From: Polyangiaceae bacterium
Lineage (GTDB): Bacteria > Myxococcota_A > Polyangia > Polyangiales > Polyangiaceae
DNA length: 64,000 nt
Assembly (NCBI GenBank): GCA_025937785.1
Contig: JAICQQ010000010.1
Location: forward strand, 18,091 to 82,090
Direction: 5' to 3'
Every line of letters begins with the position of its first letter. The first letter of the stretch is position 1. Under the pieces are notes generated by a model. The model searched no databases. It was not told the origin of the DNA and worked only from the letters and a program-made list of their open reading frames with translations. This document shows, one piece after another, positions 36,102-45,017 of this stretch. A program made the position numbers and the translations under genes.

Positions 36102-36681
36102 GCAAAACCTCCATCATTTGGGGGATGGTGAGCACGTGCGCCTCAGGCGCGGCCGCCAGCGCCGCGCGCGGCATACGGTTGGCGAGTGCGGACTCGGGCG
36201 ACTGGACCCAGGCGAGCCCGCCGGCGCGACTGATCGCGGCGAGCCCCGCAGCGCCGTCGGCGTTTGCGCCCGATAGCACGATGCCGAGCAGGCGCGGGCC
36301 AAAGGCCCAGGCGGCTGATTCGAAGAGTACGTCGATCGAGGGACGCGCGAGGTTCACGGGTTCTTCTACGGAAAGGGACAGGTTGAGTGAGGCGTCGACG
36401 AGCATGTGATAATCGGGGGGGGCGAGGTAGAGGCACGCGGGTTCGGCGATGTCGTTGTCCTCGACCTCGCGCACGGGCAGCGTCGATTCGTGGAACACGC
36501 GAGCCCAGTCGGCCTGTGAGCTCGGAGCGACGTGCAGGACGGTGAGCACCGGAACGCCGAGGTCCGGGGCGAGCGCTGGCGTGAGTTTGCGCAAGAGCTC
36601 GACGCTGCCGGCCGAGCCGCCGATCACGATCGCGCGCGGCGCGCGACGTACGAGCTCTTCGAGGTGCGCTACGGCGGTCAT
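36085..36681 (-). CDS. cheB: CheB-type methylesterase, stand-alone catalytic domain
   Basis: 198 residues corresponding only to the CheB catalytic domain; no receiver domain. The triad is visible: Ser23 in GGSAGS, His50 in VLHVAPS and Asp142 in SGANADGAAG. It would demethylate or deamidate glutamyl residues on a receptor-like partner. Start and stop overlap the neighbouring genes, so it is translated with cheR. No chemoreceptor, CheW or CheA is in the window. Confidence 0.9.
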   Translation of the reverse strand: MTAVAHLEELVRRAPRAIVIGGSAGSVELLRKLTPALAPDLGVPVLTVLHVAPSSQADWARVFHESTLPVREVEDNDIAEPACLYLAPPDYHMLVDASLNLSLSVEEPVNLARPSIDVLFESAAWAFGPRLLGIVLSGANADGAAGLAAISRAGGLAWVQSPESALANRMPRAALAAAPEAHVLTIPQMMEVLHDFHA

Positions 36682-37502
36682 CGTTTTCTGTAGATGCGGT
36701 TCGGGCGATCGATCTGGATGAAATCGTCGGCGCGCGAGGTGCCGCGCAGGTTCTCGCGCGAGCCGAGCGCGAGAAAGCCCTTGCGTACGAGGGAGTCGTG
36801 AAAGAGCCCGATGGCGCGGTTCTTGAGCTCCGCGTCGAAGTAAATGAGCACGTTACGGCACGACACCAGCTGGACTTCGGCGAAGACGCTGTCAGTGGCC
36901 AGGCTGTGATCGGAGAAGACGACGTTTTCGCGCAGCTGGCGATCGAACACGATGCCGTCGTAAGCGGACGTGTAGTAGTCCGAAAGCGAGGCTTTGCCGC
37001 CCGCCGAGCGGTAGTTCTCCGAGAAGGTCCGGGCCCGGTCGATCGCGTACACGCCGAGCTCTGCGCGGCGCAGCGCCTCTGCGTTCACGTCGGTCGCATA
37101 GAGCAACGTGCGGCGGAGCAGGTCTTCTTCGTGGAGCAAGATCGCGAGTGAGTACAGCTCCTCGCCGGCGCCGCAGCCCGCGACCCAGACCTTGAGCGAA
37201 GGATAGGTCGCCAGCAGTGGCAGAACTTGCTGCCGCAATGCCAGGTAGTAGCCGGGATCGCGGAACAGATTGCTCACCTGCACCGTCAGGTAGCCGAGCA
37301 TCTCGGCTGCCGTCGCCGCATCTCGCAGCACGAGATGTTGCAGCAGTGACAGGCTCTGGCACTCGAAGTGCTGGAGCGCGAGCTGCAGGCGGCGGCGCAT
37401 GGTCGGGCGTGCGTAGCGCCGAAAGTCATGCCGATAGCGTCGAAAAAACGCTTCGAGGAAGAGGTCGATCTCGAGCTCGGTGAGCTCTGACGTGGCGTTC
37501 AT
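36678..37502 (-). CDS. cheR: CheR-type protein-glutamate methyltransferase
   Basis: 274 residues from the ATG at 37502, overlapping the kinase stop by 4 bases. An N-terminal helical domain is followed by the SAM-binding fold with LKVWVAGCGAGEELYSLAILLHEE (about 117-140), LYATDVNAEALRRAELGVY, and VSCRNVLIYF. This is the CheR catalytic set. It lacks the C-terminal TPR repeats found in some CheR2 proteins. The pairing with a stand-alone CheB and two kinases suggests a signalling circuit outside flagellar chemotaxis. Confidence 0.9.
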   Translation of the reverse strand: MNATSELTELEIDLFLEAFFRRYRHDFRRYARPTMRRRLQLALQHFECQSLSLLQHLVLRDAATAAEMLGYLTVQVSNLFRDPGYYLALRQQVLPLLATYPSLKVWVAGCGAGEELYSLAILLHEEDLLRRTLLYATDVNAEALRRAELGVYAIDRARTFSENYRSAGGKASLSDYYTSAYDGIVFDRQLRENVVFSDHSLATDSVFAEVQLVSCRNVLIYFDAELKNRAIGLFHDSLVRKGFLALGSRENLRGTSRADDFIQIDRPNRIYRKR

Positions 37503-40500
37503 CGTGGCAGCCACACTCTGCATAGGGACACCAATCGCTCGACCTCGAAGGGTTTGGCCATGTAGTCGTTGGCGCCCGCGCCGAGCGCCTGCTCGCGATC
37601 GTCGGCCATGGCCTTGGCGGTGAGCGCGATCACGGGAAGCTGCTTCAGGCGTTCGCGCTTCCTGAGCTCGCGGGTGGCGGTGAGGCCGTCCATCTCCGGC
37701 ATCATCAGGTCCATCAAGACCAGGTCCACGCTGGGCTCGCGGTCGAGCACCTCGAGGGCTTCTCGGCCGTTGCGCGCGATCAGCACCGTCGCACCGCGCG
37801 GCTCGAGCACGCGCGAGAGCGCGAAGACGTTGCGCACGTCGTCCTCGACGACGAGGATGGTGCGCCCTTCGAACGCCGTATCGCGCTGGCGCACGTCGGC
37901 GAGCATACGGCGGTGGTCGGGGGGCAGCGTCGACTCGACGCGATGCAAGAACAACGTGACCTCGTCGAGTAGGCGTTCGGGCGAGCGGGCGCCTTTGACG
38001 ATGATGGATCGCGAGTACTTTCGCAGTTTTTCCTCGTCAGCGCGCTCGAGATCTTTGCCCGTGTAGACGATGACCGGCGGAAATGAGTAGCGGATTCCCT
38101 CGGCCATTTTCTCGAGTAGATCGTGACCCGACCCGTCGGGCAGCGTGAGGTCGAGCACCATGCAGTCGAAGCTACGGCGCTCGAGCTCGGGCAGCGCTTC
38201 CTTGACGCTGCCCGCGACGACGAGCTCCACACCGATCCCTCCGAGCAGCAGCTTCAGGCTCTCTTGCTGGCGCGGGTCGTCCTCGACCAAGAGCACGCGT
38301 CGCACCTCGCGCTCGTAGCGTTCCTCTAGCTTTTTCAGGGCGGTGACGAGATCCTCTCGCGCGACCGGCTTCAACGCATAACCGATCGCGCCGAGCTCGA
38401 GCGCGGTCTGCACGTTGTCCGCTGCGGAGATCATGTGAATCGGCACGTGGCGCGTTGCAGGGTTGCGTTTCAGCCGTTCCAGCACCGAGAGACCGGAAGC
38501 GTCGGGCAAGCCCACGTCGAGCAAGATACCGCTCGGCTGGAGCTCGCTGGCGAGCGCCAACCCTTCTTCTGCCGTGTGCGCCACCGCACAGTCGAAGTCC
38601 AGCTCGTGGGCGAGGTCGTAGAGGATGCGGGCGAAGGCAGCGTCGTCCTCCACGACCAGGATCAAGCGACCCCGCTGGCGCGGACCCTCGCGATCGTCGC
38701 TGAACGCCGGCGTGCGCTGGGAGGGCGCCTTTGGCTCGGCCCTGACGGATACGCGTTCGGGACTCGCCCAGGCGGCTTTGGCGGGCAGCGGCGCCTGGGC
38801 GGGCTCGGGAAGGGTGCCCTCGAGCGGCAACTCGAGCGTGAAGGTGCTGCCCTTGCCGAGCGAACTTTCGACCGAGATGTCGCCGCCGAGCAAGCGCGCG
38901 AGCTCGCGGGAAATTGACAGGCCGAGGCCGGTGCCGCCGTGTTTGCGACTCGTCGTGCCGTCCGCCTGACGGAACGCCTCGAAGATCACCTCTTGCTGAT
39001 CCGGTGCGATGCCCAACCCCGTGTCACGCACGGAGAAGCGAATGCGACCCGCTGCTCCGCGTGTGATCAAGAGCTCGACCGAGCCGGCCTCGGTGAACTT
39101 GAAGGCGTTCGCGAGCAGATTCTTCAAGATCTGCTCCAAGCGGCGGCTGTCCGTTTGCAGCGTAGGCTCGAGCTCCGCGCTGAGGTCGATGCGGAAGGTC
39201 AGGTTTCTTTGCGTCGCGAGCGCCCGGAACGAGCGCTCGAGGCTGTCCTGGACGTTCGCGAGGGAGACGGGCTCGGCGCTCACGTCGGCGTGACCCGATT
39301 CGATCTTCGCGAGGTCGAGGATATCGTTGATCAGGACCAAGAGATCGTTGCCGGCGCTGTAGATGGTTTCAGCCGAGCGCACCTGCTCTTCGTTGAGGTT
39401 GCCCTCGGCGTTGTCTGCGAGCAGCCGCGCGAGGATCAACGAACTGTTGAGCGGTGTCCGGAGCTCGTGGGACATGTTCGCCAGGAACTCGGATTTGTAC
39501 TGGCTGGCTTGCTCTGCCGCATCGCGTGCGGCGGCGACCTCGTCGCGCTGGCGCTCGAGCTCTTCGGACTGGATCTCCATGGTCGCATTGGTTTGCGCCA
39601 GCTCCTCGTTGGCTGCCTCGAGCTCCGCCTGCTGTGCCTCGAGCTCCGCCTGTTGGCTCTGGAGCTCATGCGCCTGCCGTTGGCTCTCGTCGAGCAGCTC
39701 GCGCAGGCGCTTCTGGTACTCGGCTGAGCGAATCGCGATCGCGGTGGGTTCCGAGATCCGCTCCAGCAAGGCCCGATCCGTTTCAGTTGCCTTGCCCATC
39801 GTACCCAGCGCCAGCACGGCGAGCGTGCGCGTTTCCGTGCGGAGCGGAGCGATCGTCACCGAGCGGGGCGCGCCGCTTCCGATGCCCGCGTGCACGCGCA
39901 GGAACCCCTCGGGCACCTCGGGCACGATAGTGATGCGGCCATTCTCGGCCGCGGCACCCACGAGGCCTTCCCCGGCACGAAAGGCGAGCTTGGTGTCATC
40001 GTCGTCGAGAGCGTAGCCAGCCGCGAACTCGAGCGCGCCGTCCCGCTGGACGAGAAAAGCCGCGCCGACCTGCGCGTTCACGGCGCGCACCACCCCGTCC
40101 AGTGTCCGCTTCACGACCTCGCCGACCGGCAGCTCGCCTTGAAGTGATTCGAGCAGTGTAGCCTGCGTCCGGCGCAGCCAGGCCTCACGCTCGCTGTCCT
40201 CGCGAGCGATCATGAGTTTGCGTACCATGAGCGCCACCGGCCAGAGTGTCGCAATGTACATGCTGCGGTTGGCGAGACCGAGCCAGTTTTCCACGAGCGA
40301 CACGGAGCGGAGGGGGTCCAACACCGAGGAGAGGGCTGTCACCACGGTCGCCAGCGCGGCCACGAAGAGCGGCAGCATGGGGCTGCGCGTGAACAGGCAC
40401 ATGCCGAGTGGCAGCGCGTAGAACACCCACACCGCGAGGCCGAGTGGGGTGAGCAGTTCGGCGGCGATCACGCCGATTAGCAAGGCACCAATCCCGAAGT

Positions 40501-40540
40501 GTTGAAGGGGCGGGGTGCGCACCTCGTCCTGTCGGCTCAT
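37499..40540 (-). CDS. Hybrid histidine kinase with GAF and three receiver domains
   Basis: 1013 residues. N-terminal membrane helices (about 15-110) are followed by a GAF domain (about 135-270, AAFLVQRDGALEFAAGYAL). A Gln/Glu-rich coiled coil (275-350) leads to HisKA (LANMSHELRTPLN) and HATPase (LEQILKNLLANAFKFTEAG, GGTGLGLSISRELARLLGG). Three receivers follow: ILLDVGLPDASG, MVLDLTLPDGSG and LVLMDLMMPEMDG, the last ending at the C-terminus. The coiled coil between GAF and HisKA resembles CheB/CheR-fusion kinases. It leads an operon with cheR, cheB and a receiver/kinase. The start is ATG with a weak ribosome site. Confidence 0.92.
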   Translation of the reverse strand: MSRQDEVRTPPLQHFGIGALLIGVIAAELLTPLGLAVWVFYALPLGMCLFTRSPMLPLFVAALATVVTALSSVLDPLRSVSLVENWLGLANRSMYIATLWPVALMVRKLMIAREDSEREAWLRRTQATLLESLQGELPVGEVVKRTLDGVVRAVNAQVGAAFLVQRDGALEFAAGYALDDDDTKLAFRAGEGLVGAAAENGRITIVPEVPEGFLRVHAGIGSGAPRSVTIAPLRTETRTLAVLALGTMGKATETDRALLERISEPTAIAIRSAEYQKRLRELLDESQRQAHELQSQQAELEAQQAELEAANEELAQTNATMEIQSEELERQRDEVAAARDAAEQASQYKSEFLANMSHELRTPLNSSLILARLLADNAEGNLNEEQVRSAETIYSAGNDLLVLINDILDLAKIESGHADVSAEPVSLANVQDSLERSFRALATQRNLTFRIDLSAELEPTLQTDSRRLEQILKNLLANAFKFTEAGSVELLITRGAAGRIRFSVRDTGLGIAPDQQEVIFEAFRQADGTTSRKHGGTGLGLSISRELARLLGGDISVESSLGKGSTFTLELPLEGTLPEPAQAPLPAKAAWASPERVSVRAEPKAPSQRTPAFSDDREGPRQRGRLILVVEDDAAFARILYDLAHELDFDCAVAHTAEEGLALASELQPSGILLDVGLPDASGLSVLERLKRNPATRHVPIHMISAADNVQTALELGAIGYALKPVAREDLVTALKKLEERYEREVRRVLLVEDDPRQQESLKLLLGGIGVELVVAGSVKEALPELERRSFDCMVLDLTLPDGSGHDLLEKMAEGIRYSFPPVIVYTGKDLERADEEKLRKYSRSIIVKGARSPERLLDEVTLFLHRVESTLPPDHRRMLADVRQRDTAFEGRTILVVEDDVRNVFALSRVLEPRGATVLIARNGREALEVLDREPSVDLVLMDLMMPEMDGLTATRELRKRERLKQLPVIALTAKAMADDREQALGAGANDYMAKPFEVERLVSLCRVWLPR

Positions 40541-40652
40541 CGCCGAGCGCGGACAGCAAGAATTGGGCCGGCGAAAACGCCGGCGAAGTTGGCCACATTA
40601 TCACTCCGGTGGGCGCAAAGGTGCCGCAGAGCGATCTTTTGCCCCGCCGGCG

Positions 40653-41438
40653 TTAGTCCGCGTCGGCGGGCAAGGCGCGCTGTACCTGGCGGGCATGCGG
40701 GCTGCGTGGATACTTGGCCAAGAATGCGCGTGCCCGCGCCACGGCTGCCGGATCGCCCGAACGGCGCAACAGCTCGATGGTCGCGGCCTCTCGCTCTTGC
40801 GCCAGGCGCGCATTGGGGAACTTGGCTTTGGAGGCGGCCAACACCTCCGAGGCGCCGTCGAGGTCGCCGTGCGCCAGGCGCGAGCGCGCTTCGCGCAGTA
40901 GCGCGACCTCTTCGCTCAAGGAACTGGCGGCTCGCGGCACGGACGCCGGCTCGCTGGTTGCCGCGCTCGAAGACAGCCTCGGCGGTGTGGGCTGGCTCGT
41001 GGGCGTTCGCTCGAGCTCGAGGGTTTCGATCATCGTGTTGCTGGGTGCGGGCGCCGGCGCGGCCCCAGTCTTGCCAGGGGGCGTCGGGACGCTCGTCTCG
41101 GGCGCCGAACGAGGGCTGGGCGTCGGAGCCTGGTTCGAGCGGTAGGGAGCGATCAACAAGAACGCCAACGTCGTGGTCACGACGCCCGCGGCGAACCCCA
41201 GACCATGATTGGCGAGCAGGGCTCTGACAGAGCGGCTGCCGCCGCCTGCGCTGGTGGCCGGCGTGCCCACCGACGCGCTGCCGTCAGGGTCTGTGGCACC
41301 GGGGATCCTCGCGAGCAAGCTTTGCCAGACGCGCTCTTGCTCGCCCGGGTCGGGTTCGGGGTCGGGACTCAGCCTCAACAAGGTACGCTGGATCTCGTTC
41401 GCTTCGCTGTCCGGATGTAGCCAGCGCTTGGGCATCAT
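40653..41438 (-). CDS. Membrane anti-sigma-like protein with C-terminal repeat region
   Basis: 261 residues, start overlapping the sigma stop (ATGA) with GGAGG upstream. An N-terminal cytoplasmic part (about 1-70, helical, could bind sigma) is followed by one helix (about 80-97, GFAAGVVTTTLAFLLIA). A Pro/Ser/Thr-rich spacer (100-170) and a helical C-terminus complete it. The C-terminus has TPR-like spacing (LREARSRLAHGDLDGASEVL, ARAFLAKYPRSPHARQVQ). I infer an anti-sigma role from position and layout; no zinc-type motif is present. It parallels the FecR-like protein at 32079-33293. Confidence 0.72.
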   Translation of the reverse strand: MMPKRWLHPDSEANEIQRTLLRLSPDPEPDPGEQERVWQSLLARIPGATDPDGSASVGTPATSAGGGSRSVRALLANHGLGFAAGVVTTTLAFLLIAPYRSNQAPTPSPRSAPETSVPTPPGKTGAAPAPAPSNTMIETLELERTPTSQPTPPRLSSSAATSEPASVPRAASSLSEEVALLREARSRLAHGDLDGASEVLAASKAKFPNARLAQEREAATIELLRRSGDPAAVARARAFLAKYPRSPHARQVQRALPADAD

Positions 41439-41980
41439 GAGGCACCTCCACAGCGGGACTCTTGGAAGGAAGCGCGCGCTTCGGTGCGCTCCACGAATCG
41501 TTGAAACGCCCCGCGCGCCAGCCGCAGGCGGGAATGCACGGTAGCCACGGAGACTCCCACTTGTTCCGCGATCTCTTCGCCGCTCATGCCGTCGAGCTCG
41601 TAAAACGCGAAGACGGCCCGCTGCTCCAGCGGCATGGCATCGAGCGCACCCGCGAGCAAGCGGCGATAATGCGCCAGCTTTGCCGCGCGATCGTCACCGG
41701 CGTCATCGCTAGCTTCGACCGGGGTTTCTGGGTCGAGTACCTCCAGGCGTGTGGGAGCTGCTCGCCGTCGCTGGCTCGCCACGCGAAAGCAGATCGCGTA
41801 GAGCCAGGTGGTGATGCGGCTGTGACCGTCGAACTCGTCGAGCTTGCGGTGGACGACGAGAAACACGTCCTGCGTGCTGTCCGCCAGATCGCGATCGGGT
41901 ACGCCCAGACGCGCCAGCACGCGCCAGACGAACCTGAAGTTCGCCTGATACACCTCCGCAAAAGCCGCCGCCTCGCCCAT
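41435..41980 (-). CDS. ECF-type RNA polymerase sigma factor
   Basis: 181 residues from the ATG at 41980 with GGGAG upstream. Region 2: RDLADSTQDVFLVVHRKLDEFDGHSRITTWLYAICFRVASQ. Region 4: LPLEQRAVF-type helix then GMSGEEIAEQVGVSVATVHSRLRLARGAF. The long open frame upstream of this start belongs to another frame of the neighbouring gene. It overlaps the anti-sigma-like gene by 4 bases and shares one base with the stop of the gene before it. Confidence 0.9.
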   Translation of the reverse strand: MGEAAAFAEVYQANFRFVWRVLARLGVPDRDLADSTQDVFLVVHRKLDEFDGHSRITTWLYAICFRVASQRRRAAPTRLEVLDPETPVEASDDAGDDRAAKLAHYRRLLAGALDAMPLEQRAVFAFYELDGMSGEEIAEQVGVSVATVHSRLRLARGAFQRFVERTEARASFQESRCGGAS

Positions 41981-42999
41981 CAGTAAAGCTCCCACGAAAC
42001 GCCCACCAAGGCCCACACGCCCAGATTCGGGCTGGAAAACACCGTGTGTTCGCCCTCGGCGTCCACTACCGAAAACCCCTGCCTTTCCAGCGGCGCGGTG
42101 GCGACGAGCTCGGCGGCCCACCCCAGGGCGTGCGTGACGCGTCCTCGCAGCTCTACACCCACGCCCAGCGCTGGCTGAACATGCTCGTGTTCCCAGGACT
42201 CGTCGAAGCCCGTCCCCGCGCCAGCGAGCCTGCCCACGGTGGGTCGAAGGCAGAACCAAACGCGCGGGCTCCTGTCGATGACACCAACGCACGCCCGCAG
42301 GGCGGCAAACAGCAGCGACAGGGTGACGCTCCCGCCATGACTGTCGATGCGATCGGGTCCAACGCCACCCGCGACGATGCCGAACGATGCGCTCGTGCCG
42401 AGGTCGGCGCGGACGCCGAGCTCGCCGCCAGGCGCGGGATGCTCGAGGACCGAGGCTGCCACGCCCACGAGCGCGTCCACGCCCAGGCGCAGCCAGGGAT
42501 CCGTGGGTGCTCGCCGCGGCGCGCGCCGAGCTGGGGGGTGTTTGGGCGTCGCTGCCGGCTGCGCTGGCTCTGGGGGTGCTACGGGGTCGGAGCTGGTGCC
42601 TTCCTCCGTAGCGGGCGGAGGATCCTCGGGCGCCGGCGCCTCTTCCTGACTGGTCCACATCAGCGCCAAGCTGACGGCTACCGCTTCTCCCAAGGCAGTG
42701 CAGCCCGGGCCAGCGTCGCTGAGCTGGCGTTGCCCGACACTGCGTCCGTAGGTGCGGACGGTCGCGCCGTAACCTTCGCCCGCTCGGTGCATAGTGACCT
42801 CGATCCAAGCGCTATCTTCTCCAGGTCCAGGACCAATGACTTCGCGCGCGACGATCGCGTTCACGTGAGCCGCCACCTGCACGGCGTCAGGGCAGGTCTC
42901 CGCCCCAGCTTCGCGGATCACGACCAGCGCAGTCTTTTCTTCCGCGAAGCTGGGTGCGGTCATGAGGCCCACCGCCAACGCCACCCAAGGCAACTTCAA
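41980..42999 (-). CDS. Secreted protein with C-terminal beta-barrel-like region
   Basis: 339 residues from a TTG at 42999, chosen because it alone gives a full signal peptide (MKLPWVALAVGLMTAPSFA). The first ATG (42963 and below) would start inside the hydrophobic core. A periplasmic domain (about 20-120, with cysteines in AETCPDAV and GPGCTALGEAVAVSLALM) and a Pro/Ala/Arg-rich linker precede strand-rich repeats ending VWALVGVSWELY, like an outer-membrane barrel. It stands directly before an ECF sigma gene, as does its layout twin at 33290-34282. Confidence 0.68.
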   Translation of the reverse strand: MKLPWVALAVGLMTAPSFAEEKTALVVIREAGAETCPDAVQVAAHVNAIVAREVIGPGPGEDSAWIEVTMHRAGEGYGATVRTYGRSVGQRQLSDAGPGCTALGEAVAVSLALMWTSQEEAPAPEDPPPATEEGTSSDPVAPPEPAQPAATPKHPPARRAPRRAPTDPWLRLGVDALVGVAASVLEHPAPGGELGVRADLGTSASFGIVAGGVGPDRIDSHGGSVTLSLLFAALRACVGVIDRSPRVWFCLRPTVGRLAGAGTGFDESWEHEHVQPALGVGVELRGRVTHALGWAAELVATAPLERQGFSVVDAEGEHTVFSSPNLGVWALVGVSWELY

Positions 43000-43012
43000 G
43001 CCGCACGCCTCA

Positions 43013-44125
43013 CTAAGGGGTCCCCTCCTCGCAATTGCCCCGAACGCGATCGCAGACTTCCCCCGCCTGTTGCACGAGATCGTACTCGCTGCCCTTGGGC
43101 ACGCAGTACGAGCCCGCGACGTCGACCTGGTCCTCGAGGCCAATGTCGCCGAACAGGGGTGCACACTCCATCGAATCGGGGCACGCGCAGAAGGGCCCAT
43201 CACCCGGCCCGTCGCAGCGGCAACTACAGATCGATGTCTCTGTCGACCGGCGCGCCGTGAGCTGTGGCACGACCGGGACGGTGACGGGTGTGTGGCTGTC
43301 CGGCACGAAGCATACAGGGTCGATGGCGGCCTGTTCCTCGGACTGTCCGTAGGGGCAACTGGCTCGCCCCTGGAGATGGTTGACGAGACAGACGCCCGAC
43401 TCGCATGCGGGCGACTGCGTTTCGGTGGAGACGTTGCCGACGTAGAAGCCGCTGAAGGTCGGATCGTACTCGCTGCCCACGACGCAGGTCTCGCCGAGTT
43501 TTGCGGGCGTGACCTGCCGGTCGGTACCCTGGCAAGCGATGTAATGCAAGTCGTCCTCGGATTGCCGCTCGATGCCGAGGACACGCAACCGGCGCTGCTC
43601 AGTGGCTGGGCATTGTTCTACGAGTTCAGGATTGCCCAGACCCTGCGCGGGTGAAACGTAGCACCAGCCGACGGCGTCGCCGGTTGCCTCCTCGTTCTGG
43701 CACTGGGCACGCGCGTTGTCAGTCAGGTGTTGCACCTCGCAGAAGCAATGCGCGGCACACTCTTCGGGAGCCTGGCAGTGACCTTGGAACAGCATGTCGC
43801 TCTGCAAGAGCTCTACGAGCGCCGCACTCGCGGGCTGACGCCCGGGTCCGCTGCACGTGCAGTCGGCATGCTCCTCGTCGCTGCCCACGACCTCAACCAT
43901 GACGCAAGTCGCTGCCCCGTCACCGACCGGTAGCGCGGCTGGCATGCACATCCTGGGATCGTTCGAAAAGTTAATAGGGCTTAGCCATTGATGCGTGGTG
44001 CCTCCCTGCGTAGGGCCTTCCGTGCCCGTCAACGGGTCAGTCCCAGACTCCCCGACCACGCTGTTCTCTCCCTGGCACGCCCCCACCGCGAGCAAACACG
44101 CGCCTATCCACCGCTGAATCTTCAT
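43013..44125 (-). CDS. Cysteine-rich lipoprotein
   Basis: 370 residues from the ATG at 44125, with GGAGG nine bases upstream. Signal with lipobox (LLAVGACQGE). The mature protein holds more than 25 cysteines in loosely spaced pairs (ADCTCSGPG, EECAAHCFCEV, CSCRCDGPG), suggesting a disulphide-stabilised surface protein. No repeat family was recognised. It leads a probable four-gene unit with the barrel-like protein, sigma factor and anti-sigma-like protein. Confidence 0.75.
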   Translation of the reverse strand: MKIQRWIGACLLAVGACQGENSVVGESGTDPLTGTEGPTQGGTTHQWLSPINFSNDPRMCMPAALPVGDGAATCVMVEVVGSDEEHADCTCSGPGRQPASAALVELLQSDMLFQGHCQAPEECAAHCFCEVQHLTDNARAQCQNEEATGDAVGWCYVSPAQGLGNPELVEQCPATEQRRLRVLGIERQSEDDLHYIACQGTDRQVTPAKLGETCVVGSEYDPTFSGFYVGNVSTETQSPACESGVCLVNHLQGRASCPYGQSEEQAAIDPVCFVPDSHTPVTVPVVPQLTARRSTETSICSCRCDGPGDGPFCACPDSMECAPLFGDIGLEDQVDVAGSYCVPKGSEYDLVQQAGEVCDRVRGNCEEGTP

Positions 44126-44196
44126 GCTTCCAACCTCCATCCTCGATCGTGAATGGGAGCGCGCAACCACCCGCATCAACGAATCGAAACATGCCT

Positions 44197-44213
44197 CCCC
44201 GCAGGTTGCGGGG
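44197..44213. promoter_or_regulatory. Small GC hairpin in divergent promoter region
   Basis: CCCCGC and GCGGGG separated by AGGTT, in the 193-base region between the Cys-rich lipoprotein (minus) and ppa (plus). It could sit in the ppa leader. The ppa ATG itself lacks a Shine-Dalgarno sequence. The role is unknown. Confidence 0.3.
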
Positions 44214-44318
44214 CCGGTCTCAATTCGCGACGCGGGTTCGAGTCCGAACGACCTTTTGCTGCGTCTTGTCAGAAAGTCCGGGACAGGCTGCGTGGCTCGT
44301 GCTTAACCCCGCCCCAAA

Positions 44319-44897
44319 ATGCGCATCGAAGCCATCTCGGTCGGGAGCAACCCTCCGCACGAAGTGAACGTCGTCATCGAGGTACCCGTGGGCGGCGAAC
44401 CCATCAAGTACGAGCTCGATTACGAGGCGGGGACGCTGGTGGTAGACCGCTTTCTGTACACTTCCATGCGCTACCCCGGCAACTACGGCTTCGTGCCGCA
44501 CACGCTCTCGGGGGACGGCGACCCACTCGACGTGCTCGTCGCCAACCAGCGCGGCATCGTTCCCGGTGCGGTCATCGCCGTGCGACCCGTGGGCGTCTTT
44601 TTCATGCAGGATGAAGCCGGCATCGATGAGAAGCTGATCGCGGTCCCGGCCTCTCGTCTCACCCGTCGCTACGACCAGGTCAACGACTACACTCAGCTTC
44701 CCAGCATCACGGTGGAGCAAATCGAGCATTTCTTCGAGCATTACAAGGACCTCGAACCGCGCAAGTGGGTGAAGGTGCTAGGGTGGGGTGACGCGAGCGA
44801 AGCGCGCCGCATCGTGCTCGAAAGCATCGAACGCGCCAAGACTGGTGGCGTGGAGCCGAGCTCACCGGTGAATGTCACGGCTCCCCGCCGCGACTGA
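44319..44897 (+). CDS. ppa: Inorganic pyrophosphatase, family I
   Basis: 192 residues, soluble family I pyrophosphatase. Metal- and substrate-binding signatures: [39 protein letters not shown] (the DGDPLDV box), then KYDxxND-type [12 protein letters not shown] and [16 protein letters not shown]. It hydrolyses PPi to phosphate in the cytoplasm, drawing biosynthetic reactions forward. It lies upstream of the biosynthetic cluster in the same direction. A 120-base gap with its own putative promoter separates them, so it is probably housekeeping. Confidence 0.95.
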   Translation: MRIEAISVGSNPPHEVNVVIEVPVGGEPIKYELDYEAGTLVVDRFLYTSMRYPGNYGFVPHTLSGDGDPLDVLVANQRGIVPGAVIAVRPVGVFFMQDEAGIDEKLIAVPASRLTRRYDQVNDYTQLPSITVEQIEHFFEHYKDLEPRKWVKVLGWGDASEARRIVLESIERAKTGGVEPSSPVNVTAPRRD

Positions 44898-44961
44898 CAG
44901 CCTGATCGGACGCTGGGCAGCGCCTCCTTTCTGCTCGTTGGATGGATTCGGTCGCCGCGCG

Positions 44962-44991
44962 TTGACCGGCTCCGGCTCGGCTTGCTACTTT
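44962..44991 (+). promoter_or_regulatory. Putative sigma-70-like promoter for the radical SAM 1 operon
   Basis: TTGACC (44962-44967) and TACTTT (44986-44991) separated by 18 bases, about 27 bases ahead of the ATG at 45018. GGAGG serves as ribosome site at 45009-45013. The -10 is embedded in CTTGCTACTTT; a similar CTTTGCTACC occurs ahead of radical SAM 3. Confidence 0.4.
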
Positions 44992-45017
44992 GCTCCAGCG
45001 ATTTCGCTGGAGGTCGG

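Noticed and set aside
42346..43260. Plus-strand open frames opposite the barrel-like protein and Cys-rich lipoprotein
   Set aside because: The minus-strand frames have signal peptides, coupled starts and coherent domains; the plus frames do not.
44226..44250. tRNA-like T-loop (GGGTTCGAGTCC)
   Set aside because: The flanking bases do not pair into a five-base T-stem and no acceptor, D or anticodon arms were found nearby.
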